This document shows positions 1 through 12,200 of a stretch of DNA of 64,000 nucleotides, one piece after another. Position 1 is the stretch's first letter. Each line of letters begins with the position of its first letter. This stretch comes from Mytilus californianus (taxonomy: Eukaryota > Mollusca > Bivalvia > Mytilida > Mytilidae): the NCBI RefSeq assembly GCF_021869535.1, contig NW_026262690.1, positions 62,132,995-62,196,994 on the forward strand. The letters are read 5' to 3'. The notes under the pieces were generated by a model, which was given only the letters and a program-made list of their open reading frames with translations, was not told the origin of the DNA and made no database searches. The position numbers and the translations under genes are program-made.

Positions 1-150
1 AAGTGCTTTTAGTTTACAACATGAGGGGAAGTTGAACTTATTACAAATTTTATCTGTTTTGATTAAACTGCTTTGTGTGTCAAGTTTTTAAGCTAGACTA
101 CCTTTATCTAGTTTTAGTCTAGAATCTGCAGTGTATTGTTGTATTTACAG

Positions 151-273
151 GTTGCAGTTAATTTCATCCCACCATTACTAGATGCTGTATTGTTAGATTA
201 CCAGAGAAATGTTCCAGCAGCTAGAGAGCCAGAAGTCCTCAGTACAATGGCCTCAATTGTTAACAGATTAGAG
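151..273 (+). CDS. XPO1: XPO1 exon encoding a 41-residue HEAT segment
   Basis: The exon follows a good acceptor (ttgtatttacag) and ends at gag|gtgagt. It is 123 nt, starts and ends in phase 0, and encodes the very conserved segment with [20 protein letters not shown]. Its last residues (VNRLE) continue directly into GNITND of the next coding exon, as in other animal exportin-1 proteins. Confidence 0.95.
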
Positions 274-3200
274 GTGAGTAGTACTTTATTAATCAATCAG
301 TAGGTAAAAACCCTGAAGTTTTCCAAACAATGGTCTCAGTTGTCAATAATATAGTGTTGATATTTGACAAAATTTCAGCAGGTAAATGGCCTGAAGTTCT
401 CATACACAGGACTCAATTGCTACAAAAAAATCTTAGAATAAAAAATTATATGTGTACTGTTTGAAAAAAGTAGAAATATTTTCCAACAAGTTCTCCTTTC
501 AACATATCGTCCTTGATCTGGAAAAAAATATTTTATAGTCATTTTTATACGACTGCAAAAAAATTTTGAGGTCGTATATTGGTATGACGTTGGCGTCGAC
601 GTCGTCGTCGTCCGGCGCCGTCGTCCGAATACACAATGGTTTTCGCACTCTAACTTTAGTTTAAGTAAATGGATCTCTATGAAATTTTACCATAAGGTTC
701 AATACCACAATAGGAAGGTGGGGATTGATTTTGGGGGTTATGGTACCAACAGTTAAGGAATTAGGGGCCAAAAAGGGGCCGAAAATAAGCATTTTTGTAA
801 CTTCCAGACATAACTTGTGTGTTAGCATATGGATCTCTTTGACATTGTACCACAAGATTCCATATCACAAAGGGTCAATGCTGGGATTGATTTTGGGGTT
901 AATTGCCTCAAAATTTTAGGAATAAGGGGCCAAAAGGGGACAAAAAACAAGCATTTTTCTAGTTTCATGACAATAACTTGTGTGTAAGTGTATGGATCTT
1001 TCTGAAATTTTACTACAAGGTTCCATTTCACAAAGGGAAAGCTGGAATTGAGTGTTGTGGTAATTGCCCAAAACATTTAGTAATAAGGGGCCTAAAAAGG
1101 GGTTTAAAATAAGCATTTTTTAGTTTCTAGACAATAACTTGTGTTCAAGTGTATGGATCTCTCTAAAATTGTATTACAAGGTACCATACCACAAAGGCAA
1201 GGCTGTTATTGAGCTTGGTTTGGGGGGAAAGGGGGGTGGGGGTGATGAATCATAAGGGGGGCGGGGGTCAAAAAAGGGGTAATTTTTTTTTTTCCTTTTT
1301 TTTTTGTTTAAAATTTACATTTTAAGTTAGTTATTTTTTATCACGAAGAGAAAGTAGGAATTGAGTTTTGGGGTTAATTGCTTAAACATTTATGAATAAG
1401 GGGCCAAATATTGGTCGAAAATAAGGATTTTTTTAGTTTGCAACAAAAACTTGTGTTCAAGTGTATGGATCTCTGTGAAATTGTATTGCAATGTACCATA
1501 CCACAAATTGAAGGTTGTGATTGAGGTGGGGGATGATGAATCAAAAGGGGGTTGAAAAAATGTGTGGGGGGTAGGATTTTTTTTTTTCCTTTTTTTTTCT
1601 TTAAAATTTTCCATTTAAAGATGGTTGTTTCAGATTTATATATGAAAGAAAATAATAATGATACGGTTATATATCATGAGGAATTGAAATTTAAAATTAT
1701 GTATATTGGAAATTTAGGTTACATTGGAAAGTAATAATTGGCTTTGGGGGGGGGGGGGTGGTTATGGCTCTAAAGTTTAAGGAATAAGGGGAAAAAAGGT
1801 TAAAAAACAAGGGTTTCCATTTTAATAGACAAATAATTGAGTAAAGAACATTATTTAAAAGCAGTGTAAGGTTGGTAATTCAAACTCATTTAAATATCTC
1901 ATCTATACTGCTTTTAAATTATGTAAATTGGAAATTTGCCAATAACTTTATTGCTAATAAATGCATTGGAAATTTGCCAACAATTTTAGTGTAATAAACT
2001 TCATTGGAAATTTGCCAATATAAAATTTTGGTGATGAAGGTTTTTTGTTTACCTTTAGCCTTGACTATGAAGTCATTTTCTATTTTTATAGCCTTATGAT
2101 GTAGTTGAATTATTTAATACTTTTATGATGTGTTTAAATGGAGTTTTATCATGTTTATGGTTGCAAATTTATTGTTTTAGTATAATAAACTCCATTTAAA
2201 ATTTGCCAATAAAAAATTTTTGTTTATTTTTAGCTATGATTATGATGTCATTTTCTATTTTACTTTTATGGTTGCAAAGAAATTTTTATTTTTAGATATT
2301 ACTGTTAAATGATGCTGATTAAGGTTTTTGCTATGTTTAGCCATGACTATGATGTCATTTTCTATCTTAATATCTGTTATGATGTATTTAAATGGGCTTT
2401 TATGGTTACAAAGGAATTTTATTTTTAGATATTACTATAAAATGTTGCTGATGCTGATTAAGGATTTTGTTTATTTTTAGCCATGACTATGATGTCATTT
2501 TCTATTTTAATACCTTTATGATGTAATTTCCATTTTTATACGCCCGTTTACGGGACGTATTATGGTATACCGTTGTCCGTCTGTCCGTCCGTCCGTCTGT
2601 CCGTCCGTCGTCAACATGTCGGACATTAACTCAAAAACTCTTTAACCAATTTGCATAAAACTTTGGTGAATTGTTTATATCTATTGATGAGAGCTCCCTT
2701 TCGTTTTTTATAAATTTTAGATTTTGCGTTTCCAAGTTATGGGGTTTTATTCATTAAAAAAAGGGGGATTTTCCAGTTTTCGGACAATAACTCAAGAATG
2801 CTTTCACCAACTTGCAAGAAATTTTGGTTAATTGTTTATATCTATTGACATGTGCTCCCTTTTGATTTTTATAAATTTTAGATTTTACGTTTCCAAGTTA
2901 CAGGGTTTTATTCATAAAAAAAAGGGGGATTTTCCAGTTTTCGGACAATAACTCAAAAATGCTTTCAGCAGTTCTCATGAAACTTTGATGAATTGTTGAT
3001 ATCTATTGATGTAATCTGCCTTTAGAATTTTATAAATTTTAGATTTTACGTTTCCGAGTTATGGGGTTTTATTCATTAAAAAAAGGGGGATTTTCCAGTT
3101 TTCGGACAATAACTCAAGAATCCTTTCACCAACTTGCAAGAAATTTTGGTTAATTGTTTATATCTATTGACATGAGCTCCCTTTTGATTTTTATAAATTT

Positions 3201-6200
3201 AAGATTTTACGTTTCCAAGTTACAGGGTTTTATTCATAAAAAAAAGGGGGATTTTCCAGTTTTCGGATAATAACTCAAATGCTTTCAGCAGTTCTCATGA
3301 AACTTTGATGAATTGTTGATATCTATTGATGTAAGCTCCCTTTAGAATTTTATAAATTTTAGTTTTTACATTTCCGAGTTATGGGGTTTTATTCGTTAAA
3401 AAAGGTGGGATTTTCCAGTTTTCAGACCATAACTCAAAAATGCTTTCAGCAATTCTTATGAAACTTTGGTGAATTGTTTATATCTATTGATGTAAGCTCC
3501 CTTTAGAATTTTATAAATTTTATTTGTTTATAGTCTGACAACAGATTTACTAAGTATTGCGCAACAGCATAGTGTATTGCACAACAGCAAGAAATCTTTA
3601 ATTGAATATAAATTCAATTCATATAACCAATTTCAAGTTCTTTGACTACATTTATTCAGAAACCTATAATATGTCAAATATTTAATTACAATCCAAATTC
3701 AGACCTGTATCAAGCTTGAATATTGTGTCCATTTTTGCCCAAACTGTTCAGGGTTGGACCTCTGCGGGCGTATCCAGCTGCGCTCAGCGAAGCAGTTTAT
3801 TAGATATTACTGTTAAATGATGCTGATTAAGGGTTTTTTGCTATGTTTAGCCATGACTATGATGTCATTTTCTATTTTAATATCTTTATGATGTATTTAA
3901 ATGGGCTTTTATGGTTACAAAGGAATTTTATTTTTAGATATTACTTTAAATGTTGCTGATTAAGGATTTTTGTTTATTTTTAGCCATGACTATGATGTCA
4001 CTTTCTATTTTAATACCTTTATGATGTATTTAAATGGGCTCCCATGTATTTAGATTTTTGATTATTTATACATGTTACCAAATTGGTCCACATTGAACAA
4101 AAACGGTCCAAATTTCAACTTTATTACATTACATCAAACATTGAATTCTACATATTCTTTGATATATTGAAATTAACAAACAATTTAGTTTATGGATATT
4201 CCACCATAATAGGTAAATTAAATTTTTTCCAGTTCTTACACCACATTCATCCTGTGTCAGAAACCTATGCTGTGTCAAATATTTAATGACAATCCAAAGT
4301 CATAGCTGTATCAAGCTTGAATTTTGTGTCCATACTTGCCCCAACTGTTCAGGGTTCGACCTCTGCGGTCGTATCAAGCTGCGCCCCAGCGAAGCATTTT
4401 ATTAGAAATGAGTATAAAGTATGGAAAATATTACATCACACAAAAATGGTCAAGTTTGTAGTACTGCCGACAGTAAATATGAGGAAGGGTCAAAGTTGTT
4501 TTACAATTAATACATGAACTGGGTTTTTAAAATTTCCCATTTTATGTGTTAATAATTGAATGACATATATTTGTATTTTTAGGGTAATATAACTAATGAT
4601 ATGTCTCAGATATTTGATGCCGTATTGAATGACTTGATATTTGTATTTCCATGGTAACATAACTAATGATATGCCTCAGATATTTGATGTAATATTGAAT
4701 GGCTTGATATTTGTATTTTCAGGGTAACGTAACTAATGATATTCTTCAGATATTTGATGCAATATTGAATGGCTTGATATTATTAGTTACATAGTGTGCT
4801 AGTGACCTAAAACTATATATATGAGTCAGTAAATTCCATATTGGGTGCGAGCGAAGCATGAATCCCCATTTGGAATTTACTGACCCCATAAATATCGTAT
4901 TAGGTCACTAGCACACTGTGTAACGAATTTATCTTACTGACTATCTTAACATGTGGTATTTAGACTAGTGGCCTACCAAAGTGATCAAGTCTTCTATATA
5001 AAGAACCTACTTCCATTGGTCTATACAAAAACAATTGCCAACAATAACAACTTGTTAGCTTTTTTATGTGTTTAATGAATTTATTTCAATCGTTCATCAT
5101 CAATTTCTTTCTCTGTTGAAACCTTTAAGATTTTTCCTCAACACCGTGTTGTTTTCCCAAAGGGACGTAACACCACTACTAACTGTGTATTGAAATAAAC
5201 GACACCTACTAACCCCATATGAAATATACACTGTCTCCACACGGTTGCTTTTAACCAATCATATTCCTAGAAATGTATAGAAGGTAAGATAATTCTATTT
5301 TCAGGGTAACATTACTAATGATAATCATTAGATATTTGATGCAATATTGAATGGCTTGATATTTCTATTTTCAGGGTAACATAACTAATGATATTCCTCA
5401 GATATTTGATGCAGTATTTGAATGTACATTAGAAATGATCAACAAAGATTTTGAAGAGTTTCCAGAACACAGAACAAATTTCTTTCTGTTGTTACAGGCA
5501 GTCAATACACATTGTTTCCAAGGTAATTTCAGAAGCGCTGAAATCAAAGACAAAACATCTTTTTAATTGCTGATTATACATACACAAACTTGACAAAGCC
5601 TAAGACAAAGGAACTGATTTTATTGCTGTTCTCAATCTCAAGGTCGCAGTTTGGCCATAAATATAGAGCTAAATACTGAAATCATGTAAATGTTATTTAT
5701 TACTTAAAACTTTTTAAAATAGTTCAAAATAAACGTACCAATATGCAAATTGTCTTTTTCATGTTTTTTGTTTTATCAAATAGACTTCTATGATAAATGT
5801 ATTGACCCTTAAAATGATTTGATATCCTGATAATTGTATTTTTTTTGACGTTTTCCCTAGATATTACTGATCTTTTATTGTTTAAGCATCTGACGATTAT
5901 TAAAAGAACTTAAGTTGTAAAATTAACTTCTTTTTCAGCCTTCCTAAATATTCCACCAGCACAATTCAAATTAGTGTTAGACTCTATAATATGGGCATTC
6001 AAACATACAATGAGGAATGTAGCAGATACAGGGCTTGACATTCTCTATCAGTTATTACAAAATGTGGCACAAAAGGAAGAGGCAGCTCAGAGTTTTTATC
6101 AAACTTACTTCAAAGACATTTTACAACATGTTTTCTCTGTTGTAACTGATAGTTCTCACACAGCAGGTAAATTTACACGTAACTCAACTAACTGGAGCAG

Positions 6201-9200
6201 ACTTAGTATTGAAAATTTGTCAGAGTTGTGATGAAATCTTGATAAAAGATAAGGGCAAAAATACTGTTGAAATACATTGTTTTAAACATGTTTTGAATCT
6301 ATATTTGCTTAAAATGTAGCTTTTCATTTGATGTAGATCATTGAATATTATTTGAGTTGACAACTTAACTTTCAGAGAACATTTACAGGTAGAGAATGCT
6401 TTAGTTGTTTATTTTTACTGAGTTTAAAGTTATATCTGTTTGGAAGCGTTTAATTTTTGTTTCTCCTGTCCCAGAGTCTGATATATCTTAAAGATCCAAG
6501 GAGCCTCTGTTGTCGAGTGGTCAAGTAGTTCATCTACTGTATCACTAGCCTGTCAACACTCAGGTTGTGAGTAAGCTCTTATGTGGCAGGTGGGTTTGAC
6601 TTCAATCTTAATTGACTAGGAGTGCCAGTTTTCTGCCGAAGGTCTGTAGTTCTCACGAAACACTTGGTCTTCCTCTACCATTACAAACTGACCGCCACCA
6701 AATAGCAAATGATGCTAAAGTGCTGTTTAACACCAAAAAATCAATCTTATCAATCATTTAAAGATCCAATTTACACAACAGGATAATTTCCTCAGTTTAA
6801 TGTTAGTAAAAAAAAGAATTTGAAAATTTACCTTCATAAGAATAAATAGAAGTATTCTTCTTTGCATTTCAGGATTAACCACACAGGCTACAATATTGGC
6901 ATATATGTTTTGTTTGGTTGAAAATGGTAAAATTACTGTGGCTTTGGCAGGCAGTGGTGACAATTCACAGAATGGTCAGCATATTATGCAGTTCCTATTA
7001 GAATTACTCAAGCATGCCTTTCCACATCTAAATGAGTGAGTAAATAATTTTTGCAAAGATGGAATATATTTTATTTCCTTTTATTAAACAGAAAATGCAA
7101 TTCCAGATATATGTTTCAGTTTGTACAAGCATTGTTTCTTGTCAAGTTACTGTGTATTCTTGTCAGTGCTTAATTTTGTGTTGTCAGCAACAGTATATAT
7201 TAATTGCTAAAAAAGAAACCAAACTAACCACAATATATACGTTTTAGTGTTTATTTAGGGGAGACATGAAATGCTAATCTGTTGCAATAGTATTAAATTT
7301 TAGCTCATCTGGTCCATTCCAATTCTTAAATTTCTCAGTTAGCATAAAACTGTTTTTGTTTAAAATTTACATTTTAAGTTAGTTATTTTTTATCACGAAG
7401 AGAAAGTAGGAATTGAGTTTTGGGGTTAATTGCTCAAACATTTATGAATAAGGGGCCAAATATTGGTCGAAAATAAGGATTTTTGTCGAGCCTGTGACTT
7501 TTGTCGCAGAAAGCTCGACATAGGGATAGCGATCCGGCGGCGGCGGCGTTAGCTAACTTCTTAAAAGCTTTATATTTTAGAAGGTGGAAGGTCTGGATGC
7601 TTCATACTTTGTATATGGATGCCTCATGTTACAAAGTTTCCGTCAGTCACATGTCCAATGTCCTTGACCTCATTTTCATGGTTCAGTGACTACTTGAAAA
7701 AAAAGTTCAGATTTTTTGTAATGTTAGATTCTCTCTTATAAGTAATAAGATAACTATATTTGGTATGTGCGTACCTTGCAAGGTCCTCATGCCCGTCAGA
7801 CAGTTTTCACTTGACCTCGACCTCATTTCATGGATCAGTGAACAAGGTTAAGTTTTGGTGGTCAAGTCCATATCTCAGATACTATAAGCAATAGGTCTAG
7901 TATATTCGGTGTATGGAAGGACTGTAAGGTGTACATGTCCAACTGGCAGGTGTCATCTGACCTTGACCTCATTTTCATGGTTCAGTGGTTATAGTTAAGT
8001 TTTTGTGTTTTGGTCTGTTTTTCTTATACTGTATGCCATAGGTCTACTATATTTGGTGTATGGAATGATTGTAAGGTGTACATGTCTAGCGGGCAGGTGT
8101 CATCTGACCTTGACCTTATTTTCATGGTTCAGTGGTCAAAGTTAAGTTTTTGAGTTTTGGTCTTTTTTTCTAATACTATGTGCAATAGTTCAACTATATT
8201 TGGTATGTGCGTACCTTGCAAGGTCCTCATGCCCGTCAGACAGTTTTCACTTGACCTCGACCTCATTTCATGGATCAATGAACAAGGTTAAGTTTTGGTG
8301 GTCAAGTCCATATCTCAGATACTATAAGCAATAGGTCTAGTATATTTGGTGTATGGAAGGACTGTAAGGTGTACATGTCCAACTGGCAGGTGTCATCTGA
8401 CCTTGACCTCATTTTCATGGTTCAGTGGTTATAGTTAAGTTTTTGTGTTTTGGTCTGTTTTTCTTATACTATATGCAATAGTTCAACTATATTTGGTGTA
8501 TGGAAATATTTTATGATCTATTTGGCAGTCACGCAGGTTTTATTTGACCTTGACCTCATTTTCAAGGTTCATTGCTCAGTGTTAAGTTTTTGTGTTTTGG
8601 TCTGTTTTTCTTAAACTATAAGCAATAGGTCAACTCTATTTGTTGTATGGAAGAATTGTTAGCTGTACATGCCTGCCTAGCATGGTTCATCTGACCTTGA
8701 CCTCATTTTCATGGTTCATTGGTCAATGTTTAGTTTACTTGGTTAATGTTAAGTTTATGTGACAGTTGTAATAAAGCTTTATATTTAGGACTATCAACAT
8801 AATATCAATGATTAGTAAAGAAGGCGAGACATTTCAGCGTGTGCACTCTTGTTTTAGTTTGCAACAAAAACTTGTGTTCAAGTGTATGGATCTCTGTGAA
8901 ATTGTATTGCAATGTACCATACCACAAATTGAAGGTTGTGATTGAGGTGGGGGATGATGAATCAAAAGGGGGTTGAAAAAATGTGTGGGTGGTAGGATTT
9001 TTTTTTTCCTTTTTTTTTCTTTAAAATTTTCCATTTAAAGATGGTTGTTTCAGATTTATATATGAAAGAAAATAATAATGATACGGTTATATATCATGAG
9101 GTATTGAAATTTAAAATTATGTATATTGGAAATTTAGGTTACATTGGAAAGTAATAATTGGCTTTGGGGGGGGGGGGGGGGGGTGGTTATGGCTCTAATG

Positions 9201-12200
9201 TTTAAGGAATAAGGGGAAAAAAGGTTAAAAAAACAAGGGTTTCCATTTTAATAGACAAATAATTGAGTAAAGAACATTATTTAAAAGCAGTGTAAGGTTG
9301 GTAATTCAAACTCATTTAAATATCTCATCTACACTGCTTTTAAATTATGTAAATTGGAAATTTGCCAATAACTTTATTGTTAATAAATGCATTGGAAATT
9401 TGCCAACAATTTTAGTGTAATAAACTTCATTGGAAATTTGCCAATATAAAATTTTGCCGATGAAGGTTTTTTGTTTACCTTTAGCCTTGACTATGAAGTC
9501 ATTTTCTATTTTTATAGCCTTATGATGTAGTTGAATTATTTAATACTTTTATGATGTGTTTAAATGGGGTTTTATCATGTTTATGGTTGCAAATTTATTG
9601 TTTTAGTATAATAAACTCCATTTAAAATTTGCCAATAAAAAAAAGTTTTGTTTATTTTTAGCTATGATTATGATGTCATTTTCTATTTTACTTTTGTGGT
9701 TGCAAAGAAATTTTTATTTTTAGATATTACTGTTAAATGATGCTGATTAAGGTTTTTGCTATGTTTAGCCATGACTATGATGTCATTTTCTATTTTAATA
9801 TCTGTTATGATGTATTTAAATGGGCTTTTATGGTTACAAAGGAATTTTATTTTTAGATATTACTATAAAATGTTGCTGATGCTGATTAAGGATTTTGTTT
9901 ATTTTTAGCCATGACTATGATGTCATTTTCTATTTTAATACCTTTATGATGTAATTTCCATTTTTAGATATTACTGTTAAATGATGCTGATTAAGGGTTT
10001 TTTGCTATGTTTAGCCATGACTATGATGTCATTTTCTATTTTAATATCTTTATGATGTATTTAAATGGGCTTTTATGGTTACAAAGGAATTTTATTTTTA
10101 GATATTACTTTAAATGTTGCTGATTAAGGATTTTTGTTTATTTTTAGCCATGACTATGATGTCACTTTCTATTTTAATACCTTTATGATGTATTGAAATG
10201 GGCTCCCATGTATTTAGATTTTTGATTATTTATACATGTTACCAAATTGGTCCACATTGAACAAAAACGGTCCAAATTTCAACTTTATTACATTACATCA
10301 AACATTGAATTCTACATATTCTTTGATATATTGAAATTAACAAACAATTTAGTTTATGGATATTCCACCATAATAGGTAAATTAAATTTTTTCCAGTTCT
10401 TACACCACATTCATCCTGTGTCAGAAACCTATGCTGTGTCAAATATTTAATGACAATCCAAAGTCATAGCTGTATCAAGCTTGAATTTTGTGTCCATACT
10501 TGCCCCAACTGTTCAGGGTTCGACCTCTGCGGTCGTATCAAGCTGCGCCCCAGCGAAGCATTTTATTTTATTATCAAAAGGCAAATGATAAATGGTTTTA
10601 AAGCTGTTATCCTAATGCTTGTAGTTTAATGGTTTGGTTGGCTTGCTTTGTTTGTATAAATGATTGCTCAAGCATTGTAATTAAGATTGGCATCTGCAAT
10701 CAATAAAAAGGCGGGGTTTCAGCTTGTATACATTATTGATACTTAAATGTTATTGGGTGTTATATATAATGTAAACAAGCTGAAGTCCCGCCTATCTATT
10801 GATTGCAGATGTCAATCTTAATTACAATGCTTGAACAAACATTTATACAAACAAAGCAAGCAAGCCAACCAAACCTTTAAATTGCTAGCATTAGGATAAC
10901 AGCTTTAATACAGGGCCATCTTGATTTTTATTGACAAATTATATGTTGTTTTCAGTCTTGCTTTATTTAAAAGAAAAAGTCAGAAGCAGTATAAAGTGTA
11001 AAAATCATTCAATATTTTCTTGCAGGCCACAAATCAAAGTGTTTATTGAAGGACTGTTTAGTTTTGACCAAGATATTCCTTCTTTCAAGGAACATCTGCG
11101 AGATTTCTTGGTTCAGATCAGGGTAAGTACTTTATTAATGCATGTAAGAAACTGCATGTAAATGAAAAGCCTATTGTAGGAAATAGACAAGTTCTTCATT
11201 TAAAAGTCTTAAAAATTAAAAAAAATTCCTGTCTCAAACTAAGCATATTTCATTAAAGATTAATACCAATTGTTTTCTGCTATATTACAATCCAAGATGA
11301 AAGAAGACACATGTCACACCCTAGCTAAAATATGCTTGGATCAGTTTTCTTCAAACTTTTAAGTGTTTGATAGGTGAAAGTAAGATCCTTTTTGATTTAA
11401 AAAAATATTGGATATGTTTTTTTCAGAGTAATGGAATTGAACAGTCAAATTTAAATCAATTTTTATACACCTAAGGATGTCTTCCAGCAAGTTTTTCTGC
11501 AGGGCCATTTTTCAAAATTTTTATTTATTGCTTTCTACATTATTAGGGCCCGACAAATGGCAGACGCCCTATAGTGATCAGTCTGTTGTCTGTCTGTCCG
11601 TCCGTAACGAATTGTTTCCGCTCTATATCTAGAGAACCGTTATGATTTCAAAGTTTATACTTGACATGTATATTAACCAACACCAGAGGGTGTGTCATAA
11701 TGTATGTACAACTGCCTAGGTCAAAGGTCAAGGTCAAAAACTTTGGTTTTAGTTGACAACCCCATGTCCTATGGTAAAGATCGTGTCCGCTCTATATCTT
11801 GAGAACCGTTATGATTTCAAAATTTATACTTGAAATGTATATAAACCAACACCAGAGGGTGTGTCATAATTTATGTACAACTTCCTAGGTCAAAGGTCAA
11901 GGTAAAAAACTTTTGTTTCAGTTGACAACTCCATGTCCAATGATAAAGATACAAATTTTTTACCAGACATTTTTCCCAGCTGGGCCCACAGAGATGGCTC
12001 CCATCTCAATGATATCTAGTTCCATTTTATTCTTGCAATATGTATACAACTTGTGCTCCTAGTGCAGCTGTTTATGGTTTAATTTCTGGTTTTCTTTAAG
12101 TAAATTAAGCATTTGCAATTTATGATTTCAGGAATATGCAGGTGAAGACAATGCTGATCTGTTTTTGGAAGAACGAGAAACGGCAATCAAAAGTGCACAA

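Noticed and set aside
4083-4286. 67-codon open frame, identical to one at 10247-10450
   Set aside because: Both lie in the AT-rich part of family-A elements; identity reflects the recent element copy, not selection on a protein.
7501-7689. Small frame starting in family C
   Set aside because: Starts inside the element's microsatellite and runs through repeat units; no protein family.
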